A stretch of 36,413 nucleotides of DNA from Methanomassiliicoccales archaeon. Lineage in GTDB: Archaea; Thermoplasmatota; Thermoplasmata; RBG-16-68-12; SOIM01. Of the stretch, positions 1-7,396 are shown one piece after another; position 1 is the stretch's first letter, and each line of letters opens with the position of its first letter. The notes under the pieces were generated by a model. The model was not told the origin of the DNA, ran no database searches, and was given only the letters and a program-made list of their open reading frames with translations. The stretch spans positions 75,890 to 112,302 of the forward strand of contig SOIM01000036.1 in NCBI GenBank assembly GCA_004377185.1, given 5' to 3'. A program made the translations under genes and the position numbers.

Positions 1-1
1 C

Positions 2-211
2 AGGATCCCCTTGGAGCTCTTGGGCAACAAAGCCGATTTGGAGGGTGAACTGGTCGTTTCCGAGAACGAGCTGGACAAACTGGGACGGAGCTATGGATCA
101 TCTCACAAACTCACTAGTGCAAAGACCGGAAAGAACGTGGAGCTTGCCTTCGAGGAAATAGCAGAGATGGCGGCAAAGAGGAACATAAAGTCCAAGCTTC
201 TTGAGACATAA
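2..211 (+). CDS. Ras/Rab-like small GTPase, C-terminal fragment (5' end outside window)
   Basis: Only the last 69 or so codons are present; the frame is open to the window edge, so the gene begins upstream. The fragment carries the G4 guanine-specificity motif NKAD near its start and the G5 motif SAKTG about 25 residues later, followed by a terminal amphipathic helix. That spacing is typical of the Ras/Rab/Arf-type small GTPases found in many archaea. The Walker A and switch regions lie outside the window, so subfamily and function cannot be assigned. There is no C-terminal CaaX-like cysteine, so lipid anchoring is not suggested. The GTPase fold assignment is secure; the role is unknown. Confidence 0.82.
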   Translation, partial: RIPLELLGNKADLEGELVVSENELDKLGRSYGSSHKLTSAKTGKNVELAFEEIAEMAAKRNIKSKLLET

Positions 212-249
212 CATCTTACCTAGCACTGTTCTTTCTCTCCAGACGGAAA

Positions 250-257
250 GTATATTC
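250..257 (+). promoter_or_regulatory. Putative TATA box of the sulfur-handling cluster
   Basis: The sequence GTATATTC lies about 50 bases before the TTG start of the AhpD-like gene. It would place transcription initiation near position 280, leaving a short leader that contains a G-rich Shine-Dalgarno-like stretch just before 300. It is identified by eye from composition and spacing only. Confidence 0.4.
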
Positions 258-302
258 TAGGGACGACGGTTTTTCGTACGTCAATGGTCAGGGGGCAAGA
301 CG

Positions 303-653
303 TTGATCAACGTTGATGAGATAAGGGAATACAGACTGAGAATGAACGAGAAGATACTGGCATCCGGAAACAGGGAGATCCAGAGGTTCTTCGCTTTGGA
401 CAATCGGGTCTACGAGAAAGGAGCACTTCCCGCCAAAACCAAAGAACTGATGGGCCTGGTCGCTTCGTTGGTGCTGAGATGCAACGAGTGCATATTCTAT
501 CATATTGACAGGTGTGTGGAGGAGGGCGTTTCGGCAGAAGAGTTCTACGAGGCTTTCTCAGTGGCCCTGGTGGTAGGTGGGTCCATCACGGTTCCCCATG
601 TCAGGTACGCCTTTGAGGTTCTGGGCGAACTGGCGGAGAACTTGGAGAAGTAA
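303..653 (+). CDS. Carboxymuconolactone decarboxylase / AhpD-like protein
   Basis: A 116-residue all-alpha protein of the CMD/AhpD fold. Residues 60-66 hold the AhpD-type redox signature C-x2-C-x3-H (CNECIFYH), preceded by the family-typical segment AKTKELMGL. Such proteins act as thiol-disulfide or peroxide-reducing enzymes; with CxxC present, redox activity is likelier than decarboxylation. The gene heads a + strand cluster with DsrE2, TusA and an SQR-like flavoprotein, which points to a role in thiol or sulfur redox chemistry (inference). The start is a TTG placed after a G-rich stretch, and there is no better ATG upstream. The TTG sits inside a 14-base palindrome. Family assignment is confident; the substrate is unknown. 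Confidence 0.85.
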   Translation: MINVDEIREYRLRMNEKILASGNREIQRFFALDNRVYEKGALPAKTKELMGLVASLVLRCNECIFYHIDRCVEEGVSAEEFYEAFSVALVVGGSITVPHVRYAFEVLGELAENLEK

Positions 654-718
654 CTTCTGTCAGTAACACACTAATGATTATTAAGTTGAATATCATCTGT
701 TGGAGGGAGGTGAATACG

Positions 719-1135
719 ATGGCCGATAAGATGTCAATAATACTCTTCTCGGGAACGATGGACAAGCTCTTGCCTGTGGGCGTCCTGGCTTCGGGAGGGG
801 TGGCAATGGGAATGGATGTCGAGATCTTTGCCACCTTCTGGGGACTTCAGGCGTTAACAAAGGGAGCGGCCCAACAACCTCCCAGGATGAGCAAGGATTT
901 CGAGGACATGGCACCAATGATGATGCAGCTGATGCAGGAGAAGAACGTGCCATCTTTCCTGGATACCTTGAAGACCGCGAAGGAACTGGGGAACGTTAGA
1001 GTCTTGGCCTGTTCGATGACCATGGACCTGATGGACTTGACCAAGGAGGATTTCGTGGACATCGTTGACGACGTGGTAGGCGTTGGAGAGTTCGTGGACA
1101 GTGCCAGGGACGCGAAGATAACCCTCTTCATCTAA
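719..1135 (+). CDS. DsrE2-like sulfur carrier protein (DsrE/F/H superfamily)
   Basis: A 138-residue protein of the DsrE/DsrF superfamily, closest by eye to the DsrE2 (peroxiredoxin-like) group. It has a predicted N-terminal hydrophobic strand, MSIILFSGTMDK, and a single cysteine at about residue 98 in the context LACSMTMDLM. That context matches the conserved persulfide-carrying cysteine of DsrE2 proteins. In bacteria and archaea DsrE2 passes sulfane sulfur to TusA, and the next gene here is a TusA homologue. I moved the start from an in-frame ATG at 674 to the ATG at 719, because a strong GGAGGGAGGTG Shine-Dalgarno lies just before it. The methionine-rich middle region is normal for this family. 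Confidence 0.88.
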   Translation: MADKMSIILFSGTMDKLLPVGVLASGGVAMGMDVEIFATFWGLQALTKGAAQQPPRMSKDFEDMAPMMMQLMQEKNVPSFLDTLKTAKELGNVRVLACSMTMDLMDLTKEDFVDIVDDVVGVGEFVDSARDAKITLFI

Positions 1136-1159
1136 AGCGGTAGTCAAAGAGGTGCTGTG

Positions 1160-1402
1160 ATGCCTGAAGAAGTCGAAGCGAATGTGACCGTAGACGCTAG
1201 AGGGAGTTTCTGCCCTGGTCCCTTGATGGAACTTATCCGCGCGATAAGGGAGGGGGAGGTGGGGGATGTGATCGCTGTGCTTTCCAACGATACTGGCTCT
1301 CGGAGAGACATACCCCTTTGGATCGAGAAGGCCGGGCACGAGTTGATAGGTATTTTCGATAAGGAAGACCATGCCAGGTTCCTTGTGAAGAAGTTGAAAT
1401 AG
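1160..1402 (+). CDS. tusA: TusA/SirA-family sulfur carrier
   Basis: An 80-residue protein with the TusA signature CPGP. The cysteine at residue 18 is the persulfide-forming residue that accepts and relays sulfane sulfur in tRNA thiolation, molybdopterin synthesis or dissimilatory sulfur metabolism. The following pattern (LMELIRAIREGEVGDVIAV) matches the alpha/beta fold of the family. The ATG at 1160 has an AGAGGTG Shine-Dalgarno at good distance; the GTG three bases earlier is a possible but less likely start. Only 24 bases separate it from the DsrE2 stop, so the two are very probably co-transcribed. Pairing with DsrE2 suggests sulfur transfer rather than the E. coli tRNA-modification role (inference). 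Confidence 0.9.
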   Translation: MPEEVEANVTVDARGSFCPGPLMELIRAIREGEVGDVIAVLSNDTGSRRDIPLWIEKAGHELIGIFDKEDHARFLVKKLK

Positions 1403-1442
1403 GCGGGATTCCTTTCGCAAGCATCCCGAAGGAGGCGTGAGA

Positions 1443-2600
1443 TTGCCGAAGAAAGTGGTAGTGCTGGGAGGTGGCGTGGGCGGAACGATGGTAGCGAATG
1501 CATTGGCGAAGGAGCTGAAGAAAGAAGCGGAAGTCACCATCGTGGATGAGGACGGCAAGCACGTATACCAGCCCGGTTTCGTGTACGTCTCTTTCGGGAA
1601 GATGAAACCCCACAAGGTTGTCAAGGATGAGAGGAAGCTGCTCAGAAGAAATGTGAGGTTGGTGGTCGAGAAGGCCACGAAGATAGACAAGGAGAACAGA
1701 AGGGTCGAATTCTCAAAGGGCTCCCACTTGGAGTATGATTATCTTGTCTTGGCCACCGGCGCAGAGATCCATCCGGAGGAGGTCCAAGGGTTTGAGGATG
1801 CACATCATTTCTACGATTTGGAGGCTTCTGTCAAGTTGAGGAGTGCGCTGGCGAGGTTCAAGGGCGGAAAGTTGGTCGTTGCCATTGGCGGTGTGCCGTA
1901 CAGGTGCCCGCCTGCCCCCGCCGAGTCTACCTGTCTTCTCGATTATTACTTCCACAAGAGGGGAATAAGAGATAAGGTGGACCTTTGGTTCATGTCCCCT
2001 CTGGTTAGGATTTTCCCTCTGGAAACGATAGACCCGTACGTCGCCAAAATCATGGAGCAAAAGAACGTAAACAGCCAGACCTTCTTCAACGTGGAATATG
2101 TTGATCCAAAGAAGAAACTAGTCCACTCCCTGGAAGGAGAGTCGATCAAGTACGACCTTCTGATACTCATCCCTCCTCATAAAGGAGCACAAGTAATCAG
2201 AGATTCGGACCTGGGGGACAGAGGAGGCTGGATTCTCACGGACAGACACTCGCTGAAGGTCGAGAAGACGGATGACGTGTATGCAATCGGGGACGGCACG
2301 AATCTCCCCGTCTCAAAATCTGGTGCTGCTGCCCACTATGAAAGCCCCATCGTGGTTGAGGGCATTGTCTCGGACTTAACTGGAACTCCACCGGATAAGA
2401 TATATGACGGAAGGGTGACCTGTTTCTGCGATGCTGGTTTTAAAAGAGGGATAATGATGGATTTCGACTATGAACATCCTCCAGTTCCTCCCCCCTTCTC
2501 CAGAAAGGCGTACTGGAAGAAGATACTCTTCAACAAATTCTATTGGTGGCTTCTGCCAAAGGATCGATTGCCCGGATTCATAATGGGTTCGGTGAAATAG
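1443..2600 (+). CDS. Sulfide:quinone oxidoreductase-like FAD/NAD-dependent flavoprotein
   Basis: A 385-residue protein of the disulfide-reductase flavoprotein superfamily. An N-terminal Rossmann motif GGGVGG is seen at residues 9-14, and a second FAD-contact motif YAIGDGTNLP lies near residue 280. Cysteines at about 155 and 164 (RCPPAPAESTC) match the redox-active cysteine region of sulfide:quinone oxidoreductases. A further Cys-x-Cys (VTCFCDAG) lies in the C-terminal part, and the hydrophobic C-terminus could contact the membrane. SQR oxidises sulfide to polysulfide, which would suit the adjacent DsrE2 and TusA carriers. A sulfide:acceptor other than quinone is possible. I chose TTG at 1443 because GGAGG lies 7 bases before it; the GTG at 1437 is too close to that Shine-Dalgarno. 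Confidence 0.83.
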   Translation: MPKKVVVLGGGVGGTMVANALAKELKKEAEVTIVDEDGKHVYQPGFVYVSFGKMKPHKVVKDERKLLRRNVRLVVEKATKIDKENRRVEFSKGSHLEYDYLVLATGAEIHPEEVQGFEDAHHFYDLEASVKLRSALARFKGGKLVVAIGGVPYRCPPAPAESTCLLDYYFHKRGIRDKVDLWFMSPLVRIFPLETIDPYVAKIMEQKNVNSQTFFNVEYVDPKKKLVHSLEGESIKYDLLILIPPHKGAQVIRDSDLGDRGGWILTDRHSLKVEKTDDVYAIGDGTNLPVSKSGAAAHYESPIVVEGIVSDLTGTPPDKIYDGRVTCFCDAGFKRGIMMDFDYEHPPVPPPFSRKAYWKKILFNKFYWWLLPKDRLPGFIMGSVK

Positions 2601-2604
2601 CCCG

Positions 2605-3990
2605 CTACTTCACTTCAGGAGGCATTTTGATATAGCCTTCTTTCATGAGGAGTTGGACCTTCCCCCTTGCATCCTTTATGATTGATTCGGCCCTTTCGAA
2701 GATCTCCTGCCTGCTCTTCTTCACGCGTGCAATGCCCTGTTCTATTGCCTTCAGAGCCACCGCCGTTGCCTCCCTGGGAAAGACCTCCCACTCATCCATT
2801 GTCGGAATTATGTATTCTTCGTGGATGCCGTTGTCTTCCGCCGTTTTCGCCAGTTCATATGCCGCGGCTATGCACATCTCATCGGTGATCGTTTTCGCAT
2901 AAACGTCAAGCGTGCCCCTGAATATTCCGGGGAAACCCAGTGAGTTGTTGACCTGATTGGGGAAGTCGGATCTTCCCGTTCCCACCACTCTTGCCCCACC
3001 TTCTAACGCTTCCCAAGGCCAGATCTCTGGAACGGGGTTCGCGATCGGGAAGATAATGGCATCGTCCGCCATCATGGAGACCCACTCCTTCTTTATCATA
3101 CCTGGTCCGGGCTTCGTGGCAGAGATGCATACATCGGTGTCCTTCATGCACTCGGGAATCCCTCCTTCTCGGCCCTCCTTGTTCGACTTCAGAGCCATGT
3201 CCCACTTCTGTGGATATTTCTCCTTGATGTCCGTCCTGTTGGGTCCCAGAATCCCCTTGCTGTCCGCCATGATGATGTTCCTCTGGTCGCATCCGGCCGC
3301 GATGAGAACCCGCGCAATGGCGATATTGGACGCACCGGCCCCTATCATAGAAATCACGGCCTCGCCCATCTTCTTTCCAACGACCTTGAGGGCGTTGATC
3401 ACACCAGCCACGACTACGGTGGCAGTCCCTTGCTGGTCGTCATGCCATACCGGAATGGTCGCCTCCTTCCTCAGTGTGTCAAGGATGTAGAAGCATTTGG
3501 GTTGCGAGAGGTCTTCGAGGTTGATACCACCAAAGGATGGCGTCAGCCATTTGACGGCAGTGATGATATCATCAGGATCCTTCGTGTCCAGGACGATGGG
3601 ATATGCATCAACACCACCCAGGTACTTGAAAAGCAACGATTTCCCTTCCATGACCGGAAGCCCTGCAACGGGACCTATGTCCCCCAAACCCAGGACCCTC
3701 GTACCGTCCGATACCACCGCTATCGTATTCCACCTGTTGGTGTGTCTGTAACCCTCTTCCTCGTCCTTTTGGATTATTCGGCACGATTCAGCTACTCCCG
3801 GCGTATACCAGATCGCGAAATCGTTGAAATCCCTGATGGCCGCTTTCGGCATTATCTCAATCTTCCCCTGATAAAACGGATGATACACGGCCGCTTGTCG
3901 AGCCGGTAGTTCCGCCTTCTTGATCATCGCTTCGACTTCCTCTGGAGTCGGAGCAGCACGCTTACCTTTTCCAGTATCTTCCTCGCTCAT
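2605..3990 (-). CDS. NAD(P)-dependent malic enzyme
   Basis: The enzyme oxidatively decarboxylates malate to pyruvate, linking the C4 pool to pyruvate. All expected landmarks are visible: the substrate tyrosine in AIWYTPGVAE, the catalytic lysine in LPVMEGKSLLFK, the metal-binding glutamate and aspartate in INLEDL and VWHDDQQGTA, and the Rossmann motif GAGASN. From the chosen ATG the protein has 461 residues, usual for the archaeal and bacterial short form. It lacks a phosphotransacetylase-like extension. I chose the ATG at 3990 for its GGAGGAAAGGGAG leader; an upstream TTG at 4059 and ATGs near 4023 remain possible. It ends 4 bases from the SQR-like gene in convergent orientation. Confidence 0.9.
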   Translation of the reverse strand: MSEEDTGKGKRAAPTPEEVEAMIKKAELPARQAAVYHPFYQGKIEIMPKAAIRDFNDFAIWYTPGVAESCRIIQKDEEEGYRHTNRWNTIAVVSDGTRVLGLGDIGPVAGLPVMEGKSLLFKYLGGVDAYPIVLDTKDPDDIITAVKWLTPSFGGINLEDLSQPKCFYILDTLRKEATIPVWHDDQQGTATVVVAGVINALKVVGKKMGEAVISMIGAGASNIAIARVLIAAGCDQRNIIMADSKGILGPNRTDIKEKYPQKWDMALKSNKEGREGGIPECMKDTDVCISATKPGPGMIKKEWVSMMADDAIIFPIANPVPEIWPWEALEGGARVVGTGRSDFPNQVNNSLGFPGIFRGTLDVYAKTITDEMCIAAAYELAKTAEDNGIHEEYIIPTMDEWEVFPREATAVALKAIEQGIARVKKSRQEIFERAESIIKDARGKVQLLMKEGYIKMPPEVK

Positions 3991-4096
3991 ATCTATCGCT
4001 CCCTTTCCTCCCCTGAACATCATCAACTCATCAACCGACTCCCCGTTCGCATCAAGCAAAATCGGATTTCGGTTCGCTGTCGTGGATATGCAAGTT

Positions 4097-4104
4097 TCTA
4101 CTTA
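4097..4104 (-). promoter_or_regulatory. Putative TATA box of the malic enzyme gene
   Basis: On the minus strand the sequence TTAAGTAG is followed about 25 bases on by a likely initiation point near 4075. This gives an untranslated leader of about 85 bases to the ATG at 3990, or about 16 bases to the alternative TTG at 4059. The position is therefore also a test of which start is used. Confidence 0.35.
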
Positions 4105-4205
4105 ACGATTTCTCTATGAACGGAAGAAAACAGACGAAATGAAGCATCCCGGAGACTATTTCTGGCTATCGTATACCGATATGTGCGAGAAAGCGGGTAG
4201 AAAAG

Positions 4206-4214
4206 GATTTTTAG
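4206..4214 (+). promoter_or_regulatory. Putative TATA box of kae1 (leaderless)
   Basis: An A/T-rich element (ATTTTTAG, preceded by a purine-rich BRE-like AAAAGG) is centred about 24 bases before the GTG start of kae1. That spacing predicts a leaderless transcript. No Shine-Dalgarno is present before the GTG, which agrees. Confidence 0.45.
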
Positions 4215-4234
4215 CATGATACCAATCTTCCAAC

Positions 4235-5215
4235 GTGCTCTGTCTAGGTATCGAAGGAACGGCCCATACTGTCGGAGTCAGCATTGTCGATGAGAACTGC
4301 AGAGTGCATTCCAACCTTCAGGACATGTACGAACCTCTGGAGGGAGGCATACATCCGAGGGAAGCGGCCAACCATCACGCGGAATGTCTGATCCATCTTC
4401 TGAACAAATCACTTGAGGAAGCACGGAAGGGTTTTGACGACATCGATCTTGTCGCTTTCTCCCAGGGTCCCGGCCTCGGCCCGTGCCTGAGAACGGTTGC
4501 CACCGCTGCCAGATCCCTGTCCTTGTCTCTCGGCGCACCAATAATGGGGGTGAACCACTGCATCGCACACTTGGAGATCGGAAGAAAGACAACCGGCTGT
4601 GAAGACCCCGTGCTTCTCTATCTCTCGGGTGGCAACACACAGGTCATTGCATACTCCGAGAAACGCTACCGCGTTTTTGGGGAGACATTGGACATAGGGA
4701 TCGGTAATCTTTTGGACAAGTTCGGGAGAGAGGTCGGTCTTCGGTTCCCGTCAGGTCCGGCTATCGAAAAGCTTGCACTGAAAGGGGAGCAACTGCTGTC
4801 TCTGCCTTATTCGGTCAAGGGAATGGATGTATCCTTCTCGGGAATACTCACCGCAGCCCTCAATCTGTTAAATCAGGGGCAGAAACTGGAAGACGTTTGT
4901 TCATCCCTTCAAGAGACCTCGTTCGCAATGGTCACGGAGGTCACCGAGAGAGCGATGGCCCACTTGGAGAAGGAAGAGGTGCTCCTGGGAGGAGGAGTTG
5001 CTTGCAATCAAACTCTCAGAAACATGGTGGAATGTATGGCAGAGGAGAGGGGTGCGGCCATGTTCGTGCCTGACGCTGAGCTGTGTGTTGACAACGGGGC
5101 GATGATCGCTTGGACCGGGATTCTCGCCTACCAGTCCGGAATGAGAATGGGAGTGGAAGATACCCAGATCAACCAGAGATTCCGCACCGATGATGTTGAC
5201 ATCGGTTGGAGATGA
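4235..5215 (+). CDS. kae1: KEOPS complex tRNA N6-adenosine threonylcarbamoyltransferase Kae1 (TsaD family)
   Basis: Kae1 transfers the threonylcarbamoyl group to A37 of ANN-decoding tRNAs as the catalytic subunit of KEOPS. The ASKHA-fold metal site is visible as H108 and H112 in NHCIAHLEIG, and the final metal aspartate lies in CVDNGAMIAW. The phosphate-binding segment YLSGGNTQV and the glycine-rich GGGVACNQ are also present. At 326 residues this is a standalone Kae1. Many euryarchaea, including Thermoplasma, carry Kae1 fused to the Bud32 kinase, and there is no kinase domain here or next to it. The GTG start follows a TATA-like element at leaderless spacing. Assignment is firm. Confidence 0.95.
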   Translation: MLCLGIEGTAHTVGVSIVDENCRVHSNLQDMYEPLEGGIHPREAANHHAECLIHLLNKSLEEARKGFDDIDLVAFSQGPGLGPCLRTVATAARSLSLSLGAPIMGVNHCIAHLEIGRKTTGCEDPVLLYLSGGNTQVIAYSEKRYRVFGETLDIGIGNLLDKFGREVGLRFPSGPAIEKLALKGEQLLSLPYSVKGMDVSFSGILTAALNLLNQGQKLEDVCSSLQETSFAMVTEVTERAMAHLEKEEVLLGGGVACNQTLRNMVECMAEERGAAMFVPDAELCVDNGAMIAWTGILAYQSGMRMGVEDTQINQRFRTDDVDIGWR

Positions 5216-5216
5216 C

Positions 5217-6347
5217 CTACATATAGTCCACTATGGCCCCTGTCCCAGCACCTTCTTGGAACTCAAAACCCAACTCTTTGAATGTGGACTCAATCGCTCC
5301 GATGCAAGCCGTGAGATCCGTGAAACTGCATATGCCCATTGTTCCTATGCGGAATATCTTGCCCTTCAGGTGTGCCTGTGCGCCTCCGATGATCACGCTG
5401 TGCTTCTTCTTCAAGATGTTTCGGAACTGCAGATCCTCAATCCCCTCCGGGTAGTTCATCGCGTTCACGGTGTTGGAAGCATACTTTCTCTCCGGGAAGA
5501 GCGTGACACCCAGCGCGTCCATCGCCGCCCTTGTGGCCTGTCCCAACTTGGATATTCTTTCGATTCTGTTCTGCAGGCCTTCCTCCTTCAACATCAAAAG
5601 CGCTTCCTTCATTGCCAGCAGAAGAGGAACGGCAGGTGTGTAAGGCGTCTGGCTCTTCTCTCTCAGCTTCTCCACATGCTTCTTGAGGCTCAGGTAGTAG
5701 CAAGCATCCGGGATCCATTTCTCCTTAGCTCTCTCCGACACCGACAAGGCCGAGAGTCCCGCAGGAGCCCCCAGACACTTCTGGGAACCCATTATCGCAA
5801 TGTCAACGTTCCATTCATCCAACCTCACTTCCAATCCGCCCACTGACGTGATTCCATCCATGAGAAAGAGCACATCGTGCTTCTTCACGAGCTCTCCTAT
5901 TTCGGGTGCAGGATTCACCATTCCCGTAGAGGTCTCGTTGTGACAGAGCGTGATGCCCTTGTAATCTCCTTTCTCCAGTTCTGCCGCAACTTGCTCCAGA
6001 TCGGGTGGTTTTCCCCAAGGATAGACAAGACGAACGGAGTTGGAATACATCTCGGACAGGTCCGCGAACCTCTCCCCGAACTTGCCGTTCGTGATGTTGA
6101 GGACTTTGTCATCCTTTCCGAACATGTTGCAGATGGCCATATCTAGGCCTGCTGTGCCCGAACCCGAGACCAGGGCCACGTCGTTCTGGCTGTCGAAGAG
6201 GTATTTCAGAAGGTCCCTGATCTCTCCAATCACTTCCGTGAACTCTGGCGACCTGTGGGCTATCGAGGGAAGGCTCATGGCTCTCAAAATCCGAGGATGA
6301 ATCTTCACCGGTCCAGGCAACATGAAAACGTTGTCTTCGAGGTCCAT
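5217..6347 (-). CDS. Class V PLP-dependent aminotransferase (alanine-glyoxylate / serine-pyruvate type)
   Basis: A 376-residue fold-type I aminotransferase. The N-terminal LPGPVKIHPRILRAMS and IAHRSPEF segments are hallmarks of the alanine:glyoxylate/serine:pyruvate group. The PLP Schiff-base lysine is K190 in GSQKCLG, and the pyridine-nitrogen aspartate is D164 in MDGITSVGG. The glycine-rich SGSGTAGLD binds the cofactor phosphate. Archaeal members take part in serine, glycine or alanine interconversion; the substrate cannot be told from sequence. It ends one base from the kae1 stop in convergent orientation. The ATG is preceded by a TATA box at leaderless spacing. It is divergent from a ribbon-helix-helix regulator, which might control it (inference). 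Confidence 0.9.
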   Translation of the reverse strand: MDLEDNVFMLPGPVKIHPRILRAMSLPSIAHRSPEFTEVIGEIRDLLKYLFDSQNDVALVSGSGTAGLDMAICNMFGKDDKVLNITNGKFGERFADLSEMYSNSVRLVYPWGKPPDLEQVAAELEKGDYKGITLCHNETSTGMVNPAPEIGELVKKHDVLFLMDGITSVGGLEVRLDEWNVDIAIMGSQKCLGAPAGLSALSVSERAKEKWIPDACYYLSLKKHVEKLREKSQTPYTPAVPLLLAMKEALLMLKEEGLQNRIERISKLGQATRAAMDALGVTLFPERKYASNTVNAMNYPEGIEDLQFRNILKKKHSVIIGGAQAHLKGKIFRIGTMGICSFTDLTACIGAIESTFKELGFEFQEGAGTGAIVDYM

Positions 6348-6367
6348 GGGAGGGCAAATATTGGACG

Positions 6368-6377
6368 TTTACTTAAA
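6368..6377 (-). promoter_or_regulatory. Putative TATA box of the aminotransferase gene (leaderless)
   Basis: The minus-strand sequence TTTAAGTAAA is centred about 26 bases before the ATG at 6347. This predicts transcription starting at or next to the start codon. No Shine-Dalgarno is needed or obvious. Confidence 0.5.
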
Positions 6378-6432
6378 GGGTTCGGGAAGGTCGGGCAGAA
6401 GGAATCCCAGCCCGCCGATTTGTATAAGAACA

Positions 6433-6442
6433 TTTATATATA
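6433..6442 (+). promoter_or_regulatory. Putative TATA box of the ribbon-helix-helix regulator
   Basis: TTTATATATA is the clearest TATA match in the window. It predicts initiation near 6463 and a leader of about 34 bases before the GTG at 6497. The divergent aminotransferase TATA is about 60 bases away, so a regulator bound between them could affect both promoters. Confidence 0.55.
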
Positions 6443-6496
6443 ACGAAATCATACACTGGTCAGACATAAGACGTACAAAAGACATCGGGTGGTAAG

Positions 6497-6733
6497 GTGG
6501 GATCAAAGGACGGGAGAATCACCATCCGCGTTCCTAGCAGGTTCCTAGACGCGATTGATTTTCTCGTCGAAATGGACGATTTCCCTTCTAGATCCGAAGC
6601 GATCAGAACCGCAATCAGAAACTTGGTGTACGACAGAGTGGAATTCGTCACCGAAAGACTGGACAAATTGCGGAAAGCGGAGACATCACTGGCCCAATTG
6701 GAAGAGCTCAGAAAACAATACTTGAAGAAATAG
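6497..6733 (+). CDS. Ribbon-helix-helix (CopG/NikR-type) transcriptional regulator
   Basis: A 78-residue protein with a short N-terminal beta strand (RITIRVPSRF), two helices separated by FPSRSEAIRTAIR, and a charged C-terminal helix. This is the classic ribbon-helix-helix layout: the paired strands of the dimer contact DNA and the SRSEAIR segment starts helix B. It lacks the ACT-like metal-binding domain of NikR, so a metal sensor role is not supported. The C-terminal 35 residues look like a coiled-coil extension. The GTG start follows a GGTGGTAAG stretch. The gene is divergent from the class V aminotransferase and followed by strong T-tracts. Targets are unknown; autoregulation would be typical. 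Confidence 0.85.
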   Translation: MGSKDGRITIRVPSRFLDAIDFLVEMDDFPSRSEAIRTAIRNLVYDRVEFVTERLDKLRKAETSLAQLEELRKQYLKK

Positions 6734-6768
6734 CCTTGTCAGAGACTCACCAAGGGATGGGACTGACC

Positions 6769-6827
6769 TTTTTTTGGTAGGGACCATCCTGAATCAGGAT
6801 TACCTCCCCCCCTTTTTTTTCTTTTTT
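6769..6827 (+). terminator. T-tract terminators behind the regulator gene
   Basis: A run of seven T at 6769-6775 is followed by a perfect inverted repeat ATCCTGA-A-TCAGGAT at 6786-6800. Then come seven C, eight T (6813-6820), one C and six T (6822-6827). Archaeal RNA polymerase terminates at oligo-T in the coding strand, so either tract could end the upstream transcript. The hairpin is an additional, bacterial-like feature. Confidence 0.6.
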
Positions 6828-6880
6828 GGTTCCAAGTTGTGAACGTTCACGCCACTGGATTCTCGTTTTCCTGAACCAAG

Positions 6881-6890
6881 ATTTATGTAC
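6881..6890 (+). promoter_or_regulatory. Putative TATA box of the small membrane-protein pair
   Basis: ATTTATGTAC is centred about 28 bases upstream of the ATG at 6914. It predicts a leaderless or nearly leaderless transcript covering the two overlapping genes that follow. Confidence 0.45.
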
Positions 6891-6913
6891 TCGCATCCTT
6901 TTTTGGTATCCTG

Positions 6914-7396
6914 ATGATAAGGAAGATACTGATGCTGGTCACCGTTCTTGTTTTGCTCTGTTTGGTTCTCGTCTCTCCCCTTTTCTTGGATTCGGGTGAG
7001 GGCCCCATCACCATTCCACGCTTGCTCATTGATCATGCAGAGGAAGAGACCCGCATCTACGTTGGAGGCGCCGTGGAGACCTACCGATATCCTTATATCA
7101 CCATTGAGGTCAGGGATCTGGAGGGAAGCGATTGGAACAAGTCCACTACAAGCAACGATACCATTCATCTGACCCTGATCGTTGAGGACGCCGACACGAC
7201 ACACTTTCAGCTCAACGTTACGCTCATGAGGGGGGAAAAGGAGTATGTATATGATTGCACCATTGAGGTCGATGAGGACGAGGAGGGGAAGGAAGTGCTG
7301 AGGTTTCTCTTCCCGGATGAAGAGTTACCGATTGAGAGGAAGGAAGACAGCTTCCCCTTTAGGGATGTGATCGTGAAGGAGCTGGAGACGCAATGA
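6914..7396 (+). CDS. Secreted or membrane-anchored protein of unknown function
   Basis: A 160-residue protein that I do not recognise. It begins with a basic pair (MIRK) and a hydrophobic segment over residues 5-25, which could be a signal peptide or a single anchor. The remainder is predicted to be mainly beta strand, with two N-glycosylation-type sequons and a run of acidic residues near 120-130 (VDEDEEGKE). It has no cysteine pair, metal motif or catalytic signature. It overlaps the next gene by 4 bases (ATGA), so the two are translationally coupled and probably act together at the membrane. Confidence 0.65.
   Translation: MIRKILMLVTVLVLLCLVLVSPLFLDSGEGPITIPRLLIDHAEEETRIYVGGAVETYRYPYITIEVRDLEGSDWNKSTTSNDTIHLTLIVEDADTTHFQLNVTLMRGEKEYVYDCTIEVDEDEEGKEVLRFLFPDEELPIERKEDSFPFRDVIVKELETQ

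Noticed and set aside
300-313. Perfect 14-base palindrome over the start of the AhpD-like gene
   Set aside because: A 14-base palindrome is expected about twice by chance in a window this size, and no second copy is seen near other promoters, so I do not call it an operator.
854-1690. 278-codon open frame on the minus strand across the sulfur cluster
   Set aside because: It runs antisense through DsrE2, TusA and the SQR-like gene, all of which have clear motifs; its own translation has no recognisable fold and odd composition.
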